DNA of 64,000 nucleotides from Terfezia claveryi (taxonomy: Eukaryota; Ascomycota; Pezizomycetes; Pezizales; Pezizaceae), in NCBI GenBank assembly GCA_015179025.1, contig WHUX01000174.1, positions 47,125 through 111,124 on the forward strand, read 5' to 3'. The position numbers were made by a program, and so were the translations under genes. Below, one piece after another: positions 11,080 to 23,619 of this stretch (positions within the stretch are counted from its first letter, which is position 1; every line of letters starts with the position of its first letter). The notes beneath the pieces are model-generated. The model did no database searches, was not told the DNA's origin, and saw nothing but the letters and a program-made list of their open reading frames with translations.

Positions 11080-13030
11080 TTACCCGGAATCCGCTATAGA
11101 CATCAAATGCTCAATACCTTCTATAACGCCCTCTCTACTATAACCACCCCAACCACCCCGACCATGGGGCCTACCATGACCTCTACTAGCAGCCGTAGGC
11201 TCCCCATATATTCTTTCTATTAGATCCATTAGTATCAGCTTAAGTGGTTTGGTAGATATAGAGCTGTACCCACTACAAAGTGTCATAAATGACATTACAT
11301 TTTCCAACCTACATAAATCAGCCCCCTTGGCATCAAACTTCAAGCGTTTTATGGCTCTTAATCGAGCTATATTCCCACAGCCACGCCCCCTAGCACCCTG
11401 AGCACCCCCCCTTGTGCTTTTTAATGCCACAGGTACTTCCTTTGCTACTTTGGCTTTCTCTTCTTTAGCCAACCTCCATACTTCTCAGTTTGTAGCCTTA
11501 TCGGCTTTGAGAGCTTTAGCAGTTGCAATCTGTACTTTTTCACCCTCAATATAGGCTCAATTGAGAGTTCGGGGGCCCTGGATTCGCTTTGTTGATCGAG
11601 GCTTTACCACCTTGCCATTACGAAGCTGTTTGAGCCCTTGGGAGGAAGGGTTGATAACCTGGCACTGAATAACTCTTTTTTCAAGATAATTGAGCCCTTC
11701 ATCGATAGTTGCTCTTGAGTGGGGGATCATAGTTAATTTTGAGAGGGTTGACCACATGCTAGCCACCTTAATTGGGGTTGAGAGAGTGGGGGGGTCTAAA
11801 CTAGCAGTAGCACTAGCAGCAGCAACTTGATTAAGCATCTCCTCCGGTTGGAGTAGCCATATTCCAGTGGCTTCAAATCCACTAATAATATTCGATTTGA
11901 TAAGTGCTTAATCACGCACAATGCAGAAGCAATCCCAGAACTCTGGCTTACCAAACGGCTTGCCAGGATTATAATATATAAAGTCCTGTAGGGCAGTGCG
12001 GTAGGCTCGTGACAGGGGTCCAAAACATGCTACATCTAGAGGCTATATTAGGTGTGTTGAATATGGTGGAAGATAATATATGACAATACCATGGTCAAGA
12101 CCATATTCAACAACAAGGTAAGCAACATGGCTGCTATAGCCATCTACAATAAGTATGCGCCAAATAGAGGGGTCTGGGAATATTAGATAGAGGTCAAAAT
12201 GCTTAGATATATAATCTAAGCCTAGATTATCATCCATATAGCCACTAGATAACTAAGTAAAGGTTGCAGGCCTTGTATCACCAGTGATATATCATCTATC
12301 ACAATGAACCTTATTCACCCATACAATAAATAGTAGTATCACGTAACCTGTAGCATTGATACTCTCCAGTGAGGAGCAAAACTCTCGATTTCCATCAGTT
12401 AATACAACTTTACTATGGCTATTGGCATTAGCATATACTATTGCCTTTTGTCGACCAACTGCCAAGCCTATGATAATGCTCTTTTCATCACAGTTCCATA
12501 GGTATTCGGGTTTGATTTTGTACTGCCGTGTGAGACTCCACAGCATGCAATACCATTTGGCTTGCTCCTCTAATATTGCAGCAACTTTAGCTTAAGACTT
12601 CTCCAAATATTGACAATACTTGAGCTCAATCTTGAGGTGTCGGGAAAAGAAACACCTAGCCTAATGGACATCAGGAATGATTTTCTCTTTAGGACTGCGA
12701 TCTTGCAGAATCCGGATAGCCATCGATACTAGCATTAGTATTGTGATAGGGAAGTAAAGGTCACTTATCCTTCCATTCCAGTCAACTACCATTTCCTCTT
12801 CACCAGCAGTAAGAAGTTGCTACGATTTTCGAGCTTTAGATCATGGTGCTTATACCCCCTGGCACCTCTGTCATAGTGTGGTAGGATTAACTCCGAATGC
12901 TTTGGCTACTTTAGCCTTAGACTCCTTGGAGTGCTTGTGAGCATAGTCTATTACTCATATTAGTTGCGAATCATGTAACTTGAGCTCTAGTTGTAGCTTT
13001 CTTATCTTTTTAGAGGTTTTTGGTAGCATT
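11080..13030 (-). pseudogene. pogo/Fot1-like DDE transposase (inactivated)
   Basis: A cut-and-paste transposase of the Tc1/mariner superfamily, about 640 codons read from 13,030 downward. After a basic N-terminus (MLPKTSKKIRKLQ) comes a helix-turn-helix-like part ending in KAFGVNPTTL. The catalytic part shows LWNCDEKSIIIGLAVGRQKA, DGNREF, a conserved GYMDDNLGLDY stretch, ILIVDGYSSH and YLPPYSTHL..PLDVACFGPL, typical of Fot1/pogo proteins. A charged Lys/Ala-rich tail with an RGG-like stretch follows. In-frame stops interrupt it at several places, for example before PLDVACFGPL (CAA to TAA) and before LSSGYMDD (probably TGG to TAG). It lies between the inverted arms and is probably the gene that once moved the element. 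Confidence 0.85.
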
Positions 13031-13889
13031 GTGTTGATGATATCAGTTTGGCTAGTGCTGACAATGATATCCGTACAGGGGTATGAAAAAGCGATCGTCA
13101 CATAGTTGTCGATCGTTACGCTATATATGATACTAGAAAGGGATGTAGGTATATAACTATAGATAGCAATGGTATATATTTTGATATGAGTAAGATATAT
13201 ATAACCAGCTATATAAAATTGGTATGAATCTGGCAATTGCCTCTTTAAGAATTGCAGATTTTAATTTGAATAACAATGGAAAGTCCTGTATTATATATTA
13301 CTATATTGAGAATAAATAGGACCAATAGTTGTGCCTTCTACAAAATCAATCTACATCACGCATATGCTAGCAGCTGTTTTGGGTAGCTACTACTGACATG
13401 CTAGGAGATAATAATAAATAAAGGGGTGTGATCTAGGCAGTAGACTCATAGGTTGCTTGAGCTCCTTATTCAGCCTGCAATATTCTCCATATTCATACCT
13501 TTCCCGACTAAATAAACAACCTACAGTATACTCAATATTCATGCCGACTCAAGCTGGATAAATAATCAATAATATTTGCGCCTTCCCTACTCAGCTTGCA
13601 ATATACCCAATATTCATCCCTTCTCTAGCTGGATATTCCGTCTGCAATATACTCCATATTCGCCCCTTCTCTAGCTGGATATTCGGCCTACGGCATGAGT
13701 ACTAGGTTTACCCTGAACTTGCCATGTCCAATATATCTAATATTCATACCTTCTATAGCTTGATGTACTGCCAGCAATATACTCCATATTCACCCATTTT
13801 CTAGTTAGATATTCGGCCTATAATATACCTCATATTTACTCCTTCTCCAGCTAGATATCAGGCCTACGATATATCCAGTATTAGGACAA

Positions 13890-15265
13890 CATTAGCCAGC
13901 GGGTAAGGCAATAGATAGCATTAGCCAGCGGGGGAGGTAATAGATAGCACTAGCTAGCAAGGGAGGCAATGGACAGCATTAGCCAGCAGGGGAGCATCAG
14001 CAAGAAAAAAGTGGCATCAGGATACCAGGTAGTGGCTTCAGGAGACAGGGTTGTTTCTTGTATCTTTTGTATCTTTTATATCTCCTGAGTATCTCCTCAG
14101 TATCTCCTATATGTCTTCTAGTATCTTCCAGTGTCTCTAGAACATATCAGGAGACATTCTGCCAATTATGGAGATACGTGTTGTTTCCAGTAGCATTACT
14201 GTCTCTAGAGACACTAGAGACAAACTATTTTCTTTCCTAATGAGGTAATGGACAGCAATAGCCAGTGGCAAAGGTAATGGACAATATTAGCCAGCAGGGG
14301 AGGTAATGGACAGCATTAGCTAGTGGGAGAGGTAAGGAATAGTATTAGCCAGTGGGAGAGCTAAGGAATAGCATTAGCCAGTAGGGGAGGTAATGGACAG
14401 CACTAGCCAGTGGGGGAGGTAATAGACAGCATTAGCCAGCAGAGGAGGTAATGGACAGCAATAGCCAGTAGCGGAGGTAATAGATAGCATGAGCCAGCAG
14501 GAGAGGTAATAGACAGTAATAGCCAGTAGAAGAGGTAAGGAATAGCATTAGCCAGTAGAGGAGGTAAGGAATAACATTAGCCAGCGGGGGAGGTAATGGA
14601 CAGCATTAGCCAGCAGGGGAGGTAAGGAATAGCATTAGCTAGTAGGGGAGGTAATAGATAGCAATAGCTAGTGGTAGAGGTAATAGACAGCATTAGCTAG
14701 CGGGGGAGGTAAGGGACAGCATTAGCCAGTAGGGGAGGCAATGAACAGTATTATTCAGCGGGAGAGGTAATGGACAGTATTAGCTAGTAGGGGAGGTAAC
14801 AGACAGCATTAGCCAGCGGAGAAGGTAACAGACAGCATTAGCCAGTGGGGGAAGTAATGGATAGTATTAGCTATTAGCCAGTGGAGGAGGTAAAGGACAG
14901 CATTAGCCAGTGGGGGAGGTAATGGACAGTATTAGCCAGTGGAGGAGGTAATGAATTAGCCAGTTGAAGAGGTAACACACAGCATTAGCCAGCGGGGGAG
15001 GTAAGGGACAGCATTGGCCAGCAGAGGAGGTAATAGACAGCATTAGCCAGCGAAAAAGGCAAGGGACAGCATTAGCTAGTAGTAGAGGCCCATAGAAAGC
15101 ATTAACCAGTAGAGGAGGTAAGGGATACCATTAGCCAATGGGGAAGGTAAGGGACAGTATTAGCCAGTGAAGGAGGCAATGGACAGTATTAGCTAGTAGA
15201 GGAGGTAAAGGATAGCATTAGTTAGTAGGGGAGGCAATAGATAGCATTAGCTTGTAGGGGAGGAA
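13890..15265. repeat. 29-bp minisatellite, right arm
   Basis: About 45 copies of GACAGCATTAGCCAGCGGGG plus GAGGTAATG, the inverse of the array at 9,410-10,115 and about twice as long. It is interrupted by a MITE at 13,995-14,242. Confidence 0.85.
13995..14242. mobile_element. CATCAG-type MITE, copy 2 (248 bp)
   Basis: Ends are CATCAGCAAGAAAAAAGTGG and ATTTTCTTTCCTAATG. The dinucleotide AG is duplicated (13,993-13,994; 14,243-14,244). The element splits a repeat unit whose intact form reads GGGGAGGTAATGG, which confirms a 2-bp AG duplication. Orientation is opposite to copy 1. Confidence 0.9.
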
Positions 15266-16440
15266 AAGGTGGATATTTAGCCTGTAGTATATGCTATATT
15301 CACTCCTTCCTTAGCTGTATATTTAGCCTGCAATATACCTCATATTCACCCTTTTTCCAGCTTGATGTATTGACTACAATATACCTAATATTCACTCTTT
15401 CTCTAGCTGGATATTTGGCCTGTAGTGTATCTACTGTATTTACCCTGAACTGGCCAACCCTAATATATCCAATATTCACGTATTCACTAGCTTGATATGC
15501 TGCCTGCAATATACCCAATCTTGCCAATATGTAAATCTTCTTTCTCTTACTCCATGTAGGAGGGAAGAGTCTAATATAGACCCCGAATTATAGGCATATA
15601 CGGATGTGGATATACATGCTAACATAGACCCCCTAATTGCTGGCTTATGTAGACATGGATATTTAGGCTAGTAGAGACCCTCCTCCAATTGCCAGCACAT
15701 GTGGGTGCAGATGTCCAAGCTTTAAGGGGCCCTCAATTGTAGGCTTATATGGATATGAATATCTCGCTGAATATAGACCCCGAATTGCAGGCGCATATGA
15801 GGCAGCATGAACTAGCAGCGAAGGAAAGGTATGAACTAGCAGCATAGGAGGCAGCACAATTTAGTGGCAGAGGGAAGGGGCAGGGGAAGGAGTAGGATGA
15901 ACCAGCTGTACTTCCCTGTATATATATATCCTCTAGTTTAGCTACCTTTTGTTAATAAAGCAAGCCTTCATAATAAGATTATCTTAAGTCTACTCATCCA
16001 TATACCCATATTCTATATTCACTGAAAATCTCACTGAGATATAGCCTGCGTTCGGGGTTTTTTCTATTCTTTTTTATTTTATTTATATTTTGCCTATTGC
16101 ATTTTATTTTTTAATTTATTTCGATTGGTTTGTTTACTAGTGTGATGATAATTAAGTTATATTTTGGGGTTGTTTATTTGTTAGTGCAGTTATTGTTTTG
16201 TATGCAATGTGGATGGTGATAATTATTTTGTATGCAATATTTATAGAGTATTTCATTCACCTGATACATGCGATAGTGAAAAGGTGAATGGGCTGGGCTA
16301 GTCTGGGCCCACTGCTAGATGGGCCGGTCACTAGTACCAAAGTTGGGTGGGTCATCCCACCCAGCTATAGTGTCCCACAGGTGTATGGGATATCCCACAC
16401 ATAGGCAGGATACACCACTCTATGGGACAGAACAAACATA

Positions 16441-17072
16441 CCCCATAGCAAGCTAGTTACTAGCATATCTATGGTGACTACGCAAAAAAAAATAAGAAAA
16501 TCCTAGTAATGGAAATATGCTTATTTATTATGTGGGACTGCCGAATGTATGCTTGTAACCAATATATGCTTATATCTGATATGCTTCTAACAGGAGTCAT
16601 CTATATATTGCATAAGGTACCTAGGAGTTTTCCCTACTTATGTGCATAACTATGAGCTTGTTTGGGCCTTGTTTGGTTGAGTTACACTACGGAATACCTC
16701 ATTTGCATCCGCGGTTAAGTCATTCTGTTGTGATATATTTCATGCAATTTCATGCATAGCATGTGCGGGCTGCAAGTACCAAGTGGGCACAAGAATGTCT
16801 GCGATTATGGCCGGAGCTATCCTTTGATCTGATCCCCTGCATTTCTCTCTAGATAAAGCAAGCAGTAATAATTCAGGTCGGCCCTTCTGCACTTTATTTA
16901 ACAAACTACTATAAATCTACAATACAATCCCAATAATTGTGCTTACTTGGTTGTATTCGGCTCGAATCGTCGAACATCGCATAAATAACTGTGGGATCCG
17001 CATCTTGGTGATGATCCGCATCCCGATGATGCTGGTATCATATTTTGGCAGAGAGGGCTTCACCTAAACTCT
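16441..17072. other. Intergenic DNA downstream of the RING gene
   Basis: No gene is recognisable. It lies between the long-inverted-repeat element and the 3' end of the minus-strand RING gene and probably contains that gene's 3' untranslated region. Confidence 0.5.
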
Positions 17073-19011
17073 TCAACGATAGATCTTGATCTGAACATTA
17101 ACAATTAGTTGACTTTGATGGTTAAAACGGATCATTATTCACAATTGTACATACCCTGTGACTAACTTCTGCTCGGCAAAGCGGACATCTAACCCCTTCT
17201 CCTTCCTGCGAGGCACGCCAGACCGGCGCATTCTCTTTGATTCCCATTACATCACAGCATCCCTAGCGGTAAGCGTATTCAATTAGCCATTGGGGGAAGG
17301 CGTGGTAAATCAAGTAACCAACTCACCACACAGAGGACTAAATGATGACAGGGCATAAGCACTGCATCCGCCACCGCATTATAGCAAATAATACACCCTG
17401 AATAAGGACTCAAGCTTGGATCCGATTCCAGTTCTGCAGCTCTACTCCCACCATTCTTGAAGCATTTACACCTCGAGCTCTCGGATACTACAGCCGTACT
17501 AGCGCGTTTTCCTTTATCCACCCCGATAAGCTGTCCCAAATTTTATTTACGCTGTCTAAGACAGTTTTAATTGTCTCACGGTTTTGCAATTCGCTCTCCG
17601 AGTCCCCATAAGTGGATTGGCTGTAAAATTCCAGGAGAACAGACGCTTCTTCGGCGAGTTTGCGAGGGAGTGTACTATTGACAGTTGTGGATTGAAGATC
17701 AGCGGTGGCAGCGCGCATAGGCTGGGTTGCCCGTCCGGAACGGGGGGGAATCTGGACCCCCTCGGTAGCAGACATCGTTAGAGTACGTAGTGAGGGTGGG
17801 ATATACCGACCGGGTTGCGTTGATCGTCGAGTTGTAGCTGTGGCATAGCGCACTGGCTGGCTTGGTGCCCGTGAAGGGAGGGCAGGGAACTCATATTTGT
17901 CGCAAACATCGGGAGCTGGGGGAAAGCTGCGCTGGAAACCACTTATATGAACATCGTCGCCGTTGTCGTCATCGCCATCGTCGTTGTCGCCATCGTCGCT
18001 TATGGTGAATTCGGATTTTCGATTCGAGCTCAAGCGTGTACAGCTTAGCGGAGTGAAAACAGGTTCGGTAACCGAGAAATGGTTATCGGCATGGGCGCTA
18101 TTCGCGTTCGATCTTGATATTAGAGGGCGTTCATAAGGAGGAGACGAGAAGGGATACTGCGTGCATAAATATGCAGCTCGTAGTCTCGCGCGCATGTTCT
18201 CGAGCGATGCACCTAGCGCCGAATAATTGGTTCGCCTCGCCTCAGGCTCACCCGCCGGTGCAACTGGTGAATAAACATCAGAAGCACGAGGCCGGCCCAA
18301 GCCCGCGAAATCGCGGTAGGATTCTCCCCGAGGCATAAAGCCGCGGCCGCTGCCCAGGCCAACCCTCCTGAATCCATCCGTCACCGTAGGTGTATCCGCT
18401 GTCGTTGGGTCTCTTCCATGCATTGCGGTTCGTGGCGTTTCAACCGGTGTTGCCAGCAGTTGAATAACAGGAGGAGGTGGTGATGGCTCTCGAGCTCGCG
18501 TGGCCGAAAGAGGTACATGCTCTGGCACTATCCCCAAATCGCGCCAGGTTTTGGGAACCGTAACATTCGCCCTAGTGCCACTGGTCACCCCAGCTCCCAG
18601 AAGGTAGAAGTATGCCGCGGGAGGTAAGGTATATGTTGGTACCTCAACTGACATTCCCGACACTGGCATATGCATGTACACACTTTCTCTCGCGCTGGCT
18701 GTAGTATGGAAGGGGCTCCATCCGAGGATCTGCTCCCAGGTAGAGTTTGAGCGGATTTCTGTGTAGTGATTGCGGAGGTGGGCTTCTAGCGATCTTTGGA
18801 GCGAGTGTAGATGCTCAGCATAGGAGTCTTTGCAATCAGCGTGGAGCCAGCGGAGAAAGGAGCGTACGCCACGCTTCAGATTTTCGATGAGGTTCTTGAT
18901 GTCAGCTGCAGGTGCGCCGTCTGACCCTGAGACCGAGGTTGTTTTTGAATGCGCGGCAGCTACAGGCCCGGCAGGCGCTTTGCCCTTTTTCTTATTGCGG
19001 CGTCGAGGCAT
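17073..19011 (-). CDS. RING-finger protein with long disordered N-terminal region
   Basis: Probable E3 ubiquitin ligase-type protein of about 580 residues. The first exon runs from the ATG at 19,011 (basic start MPRRRNKKKGKAP) through a ~490-residue Pro/Ser/Arg-rich region with an acidic DDGDNDDGDDDNGDD patch, consistent with a disordered region. The last part encodes a C3HC4 RING: CIIC, then MPCHHLVLC (Cys-x-His-x3-Cys), Cys pairs across an intron, and CPLC, ending near SHRIKIYR. Two ~64-nt GT-AG introns fit exactly (17,263-17,326 and 17,091-17,154). The join between the first exon and the RING exon, near 17,480-17,575, needs a frame change. An intron of about 92 nt with a GTGAGA donor fits there, but a frameshift cannot be excluded. 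No close family is recognised beyond the RING. It appears to be a genuine host gene. Confidence 0.75.
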
Positions 19012-19807
19012 GGATTATGTCGAATATCCTCGAAATGATCTTATCAAGTTCGATTGGGGTTGGCAAAAACTTAAAGAACTGCGAACATCAAACTATGAGA
19101 ATATTGGTCGTGATGATCAGGTGTTGGGAACCAGCCACAGATGGTTAGGCCGATATATGAGCCTCTGTTCCAAATTTTGATAAGTGGGAGGCCTGACGGA
19201 AGTATAAAACGACAAACGATTGGTACTCTAGAGCTACGGGAAGGATGCAGGCGCATTACACCGTGCATGAGATGGGGGCCGGCGAGGATGACAACTGGAT
19301 AAGTAAAATGTCTCAAATTGACGTTACGCTTGGCGTTGCCGTGATTTGGTGTGATGGAGTTATCACTCCCATTTGTCCTAGAAAGTTGAGGGTAATGATA
19401 GTACCGTAGAGATATAAAGTAGAGATATCGCTGGAAACATCGAACTTTTGAAGTGTTGTATGGAGTAGCTCAGCACTAGTTAGTCCTGCAGCGTCAAGCG
19501 AAACGTAGGAGGACAAGAGGCATATCATATGCAAGTTTACTAAATTGGAAGGAGGAAAAGACTTTTGGTGTAGGCCTCCGTACAGCTAGGCTAGGTGGCA
19601 AAAGTGTTTCATGCCCCCAACAGGACGGACTGAATATCTAAAAATAAAATAAAAATAAAAAGGTTTTATGCATTGCATAAAAGGCCGTACTTGATTTTGG
19701 TTCAATGTATCAAATCACATCTATACCAAGTTGGGTAAATTGTGAAATAATATTAGAATATTCTTCTAACCGTCTATTGCCAACTGTATCTCCTACGCTT
19801 TCCTCTC
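19012..19807. other. Intergenic DNA upstream of the RING gene
   Basis: This presumably holds the RING gene promoter. A clean promoter motif is not visible. An AAAATA-rich run lies at about 19,638-19,660. Confidence 0.4.
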
Positions 19808-20540
19808 ATGCCAACTCACGCTGATACCCCTCTAGCCCCCCACAAGCACCAAGCCTCCCTGATTTTGAGAGAGGAAAACTTGATTTTGCCTATGAACAAG
19901 GATGGAGCTATCAACGGATAGCAGACTACCTATATTGGTCGATCAAACCTACTACGCAGTGTTTTATTCAACACTATATGACCTACAAATATGAATCAGC
20001 AGGACGCCCAAAGAAAATCTCGGAAGATACTGAAAAAGCAATACTCGACTTGATTGAAGGAGATCATTCCGTAACAAAGATGACTCTCATGCAAACACCA
20101 GAGTTGAATAATATTCATCTACGAACCATAGATCACATGCTTCAAGAAAAATGCAGGCGGAACTGGATAGCAAAGCTTTTACCTCGACATGAAAGTGCAA
20201 GATAAGCATGGGCACTCGAAAGAAAATTGATCAATGGAGAAAATTCTTTGGTCGAATGGGTGCACTGTGGAGTGAAGTAAAGGTGGATGTACTAAGGAAG
20301 GAGGGGAATGATCCCTTTGCAATATATGCATGTAGTCAATGCATATAGGTCGGTATTCAAGTTTAAGTTTACTAGCGCAAAACGTTTTCTCTTACTAACC
20401 TTGGAAGCACTAGCGGATGCATTGCACGAGATTTGGAAAGGTATTCCAGAGTCATTATTGAAGAGTCCCTATAGCTCAATGCCTCGCCACATAGTGGCTG
20501 TCAGTCATTAAGGCAGAGGTTTGGTATACAAAGTAGTAGA
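19808..20540 (+). pseudogene. Tc1/mariner-type transposase relic
   Basis: Fragments of one transposase appear in order in shifting frames. From 19,875 to 20,203 is a paired-type helix-turn-helix region with LDFAYEQGWSYQRIADYLYW, then AGRPKKIS and HLRTIDHMLQEK...RRNWIAKLL. Near 20,230-20,275 another frame gives WSMEKILWSNGCTVE, matching the family's WSDEC.VE block with the first catalytic Asp position altered. From about 20,430 the C-terminal block SMPRHIVAVS, followed by a stop and GRGLVYK, matches the family's SMPRR..AVI.AKGW.TKY end. The middle of the catalytic domain is missing. It is clearly inactive. Confidence 0.7.
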
Positions 20541-20946
20541 ACCGTAGAATTCCTTGTGTTATGCCATATCAACTGAATATAGCGACCGATACTGCATATC
20601 TGTGCGCAGCTAGGTCTAAAATATGCGGTAAAGCATGCACAGACCTTATGCAAGCCGTATGATTTACGACTGTACGTACAGTAGGTAGAAGTTGGTATCG
20701 ATCGCCACCAGGAGCTGCATGATCCATCTGAAGGAGTGGTATGGCATTTGCTATTCACCAAGTCACGGTACTGTATTACCACCGAATTTCCACCAAACCA
20801 TATGTCGGAAGACATGGCGGCAAGCCCTGCGGATGTTTGTGTACTGCCGTTCCCTGTTGTTTGAGTTCTGTGAATCAGTTCTTTGTTATAAACGCGGATA
20901 ATGTATAGCCATTTGTAGGGCCAGCTTACAAAAGAGGATTTTCGTT

Positions 20947-21015
20947 TTTTCCTTGATAACCCACCCGGAATCCCGGGTGGATTCAGGACAAGGCAGTTAA
21001 ACTGCCAGGTCCGTG
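20947..21015 (+). repeat. Dispersed repeat, copy 2
   Basis: CCACCCGGAATCCCGGGTGG, then ATTCAGGACAAGGCAGTTAA. It is inverted relative to the copy at 21,520-21,612, so the two could be the ends of one ~0.67-kb element (20,940-21,620). Sequence between them has no recognisable gene. Confidence 0.5.
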
Positions 21016-21519
21016 TTACATACAATCAATTGTCGGGAGTGATCGGGTCTCATACTATCATTAACCAGTCCATGCCAGATGACCCCGATGGCCTGACTGC
21101 TGACCCTGAAGGAGAGTGATAAAGGAGGTAGGGAACTGAGATAGAACTAAGGAACTCGCAAAAATCATAAAGATTGAACTGGGAACTCGTAAAAATAAAC
21201 CGTAATCCGGAAATTACAAAAGAGGAATTTGGAGACAATGACCCCCAAATACCACAGCACGATCGGGATAGTGGTAAGCCGGGAAGAGGTAGACAAGCTC
21301 ATCTGGATCATGGTGAGGGTGCAAAACACTGCCGCATATGAGTAATGAGTTAAATAAAATAAAATATAAAAAAGAAGTGGGGAACACTGGGTTGGGGTAG
21401 GGACCTGCTTCAGCTGCTTTCATACCCAAATGACAACAATGGGGTGGAATATTTCTATTGGCAGAATATTCGACATTCCCTTTGTACAAATTAATTCATA
21501 GTCTCCTATTGTCTATGTA

Positions 21520-21612
21520 CATAACTGAGCGGGTGGACAGATTAACTTGTCCGACGTGAATCCACCGGGCTTCGGGTGGCTCTTATGGCCCCCCAACCTG
21601 GGACCGCAGGAG
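21520..21612 (-). repeat. Dispersed repeat, copy 3
   Basis: Read on the minus strand: GGTCCCAGGTTGGGGGGCCA, GAGCCACCCGAAGCCCGGTG, then GGACAAGTTAATCTGTCC. The match to the copy at 26,465-26,570 extends across the GGACCGCA flank. Confidence 0.5.
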
Positions 21613-21619
21613 TATTGAG

Positions 21620-22566
21620 TTTGAGTTTTTTTTTAAGAAGAGAAAAGATGCAATAACACAGTACAAGTATTGAAAGGTTACTGAGCGAGTGGTATCGCTG
21701 GGTATTGGAGGATGCAGCGGTGGACTCTTAGTGCAGTGTAGCAGGGTGAGTCGAGTGTGTCAGAACATGCTCGTATATATAGAGACGAGATCAGGGTAAA
21801 ACTTTCAAAGAGACAGTCTAAGCTAGCTATCCTACTAAGAGCAATGCCGTGAGCATCCGCAAGCATTATACAGTAAGCCTGATGCGAGAGCATTATAAAC
21901 TTGAAGCAATCGATATATGTAGACTAGGTAAGCGAAGACAGTGAAAGAACATGTGAAGCATGTGAAGAGAAGTAATAACGCAGAGATCCGTTAGCATGGT
22001 AACAAGTGCTCGCAATACGTATCAGCAATACATAGCGGAGAGGCTTGACTGTATGCGTAAAGAAATGGTCATTTCAACAACAAGTCCATGATGTACAAGT
22101 CTCGGCTTCGGAACTTATTAAAATCAAGTAGGTACTGCCAAGCGAAGCATAAACACCTCGGTTGGGACCAGAGTCTAAGCTACCTGAAGACTGATGAGAG
22201 CGGAATATCCCTTTTGTTTATGTGGCAAGACCAGAATGCAGCGCATTTGATGGAGTAGCCCCTGGGTGGGAGTTAGGAAGGGGGAAAGCCGGAGGAAATA
22301 GAGGGAGATCAAGAGTAATGCAGAAGGGTGTGGCAATTCCTGAGTGGACAATGAGAAGAGGCTTCATGTGGAACGGCAATCAGCTGGGAGGACAGGAGGG
22401 CTTGGAGAGAAGAGGATGTTGGAAAATGATAGGAGCCACTAGGTAGATGCCTTCTTCACAGTAGTCTCTATTTACGCAGTGGTACGAGAGAAGCGAGAGG
22501 AAGGTCATGACGGGGGAAGATTCTCAGTACCTACGCAATTTCATAGCCATTATCCTTTAGGCTCCA
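21620..22566. other. Intergenic DNA
   Basis: No gene or repeat is recognised. Short open frames are present but unsupported. Confidence 0.4.
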
Positions 22567-23619
22567 CACTGTGGTTCATTAGTTAATATGGGCACCCATA
22601 GTAAACTTAATTAAAAGTTTCAACTTTAGTCCAAGTTTAGGTCTAAGTCGCGAGTTTTCGGCCAAGTTAGACCTGCTGAGGCTTAGCCGTGAAACCTTTG
22701 AACCGAAGTGAGACTTTTCAAGCAAGTTGAGACCTTCAAAAAGGCTATGGAGAATAGTTTGAGACTTTGGGGAGGCCTTAGCTACATCGTGAGACCCTAT
22801 TAAGGTTTCCTTCTCTACAGAGACCCTATTAAGGTTTCCTTCTCTGCAGAGACCCTATTAAGGTTTCATTTTCTGTAGAGATCAAGGTGAGGTCTCCTAC
22901 CGCCTCTACTAGCTCTCATTGTAAGAGGTTGTTTATTCATTTTAAGAGAAGCTAGTCTTCAATATATTTTAGCCTCTCCGACTCCGTTGTTATCTGTCGT
23001 TGTTATCTATCTCGTTATCTGATATTTTCGTCGGGAAGTTTATTTTGCTGTCGGCCTTGGCTCGCCTCCTGTATATATACCTCGATCTCTCGCACTCTCT
23101 TTGCCCTGTATCCAAGGTCTTTGTATCAAGCGTACAGCACTATTTACTTTCCTAAGTGCTTCAAATTTACATATATTTTGCTTCTATTCGAGTCTTTTGC
23201 TAGGTTTCTGTAGGTTTGATTTTATATTTACATGAGACGTTTATTTTGCTTCTATTCGAGTCTTTTGCTAGGTTTCATTAGGGTTAAATTTAAATTCGCA
23301 TGAGACATTTATTTGGCTTCTATTCGAGGCCTTTGCCATTACATTGGCTTCTATTCGAGTCCTTTGCCGTGCAGTGAATTTACAATTGGCTTCTGTCACG
23401 AGCCCTAGCAGAGACTTCACTAGTGAGACCTATGTAAAGTTTCCATAGGACGGAGACCATAATACGCGAAACCTAAAAAAAGTTTTGTTCGAAACCTCAA
23501 AAGGTTTATCTGAAACCACCAAAAGTTTCCGAGTAAACCTTTTGTGGTTTCCCATACAATTGTTGATGCGAAACCTCTTTTGGTCTCACTCTTGAGACCT
23601 GACCAAATGAACCACAGTG
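22567..23619. mobile_element. 1.05-kb TIR element with 4-bp TCCA target duplication
   Basis: The ends are CACTGTGGTTCATTAGTT and, at the right, the inverse of CACTGTGGTTCATTTGGT. TCCA is present on both sides (22,563-22,566 and 23,620-23,623). The interior has no transposase. It contains three copies of a 30-bp AGACCCTATTAAGGTTTCCT unit (22,790-22,890) and three copies of a TTGCTTCTATTCGAGTCTTT unit (23,180-23,370). A non-autonomous DNA transposon is the best reading. The superfamily is not clear from a 4-bp duplication and this TIR. Confidence 0.65.

Larger units (their letters stand above)
7995..16438. mobile_element. 8.4-kb long-inverted-repeat element around a pogo-like transposase
   Basis: Two inverted arms of about 3 kb (7,995 to ~10,950 and ~13,090 to 16,438) flank a minus-strand pogo/Fot1-like transposase relic. 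Outer ends align as ...GTTCTATCCTATAGAG against GTTCTGTCCCATAGAG, and a TA dinucleotide sits on both outer edges (7,993-7,994; 16,439-16,440), the target expected for Tc1/mariner-class elements. Inner arm ends carry CGATCGACAACTAYGTGA, which looks like an ordinary short pogo-type TIR. Arms include 29-bp minisatellites, ~50-bp GGTATATTGCAGGC repeats, and matching CCCATTCACCTTTTCA blocks. Each arm has one MITE, at non-equivalent positions. Confidence 0.75.
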
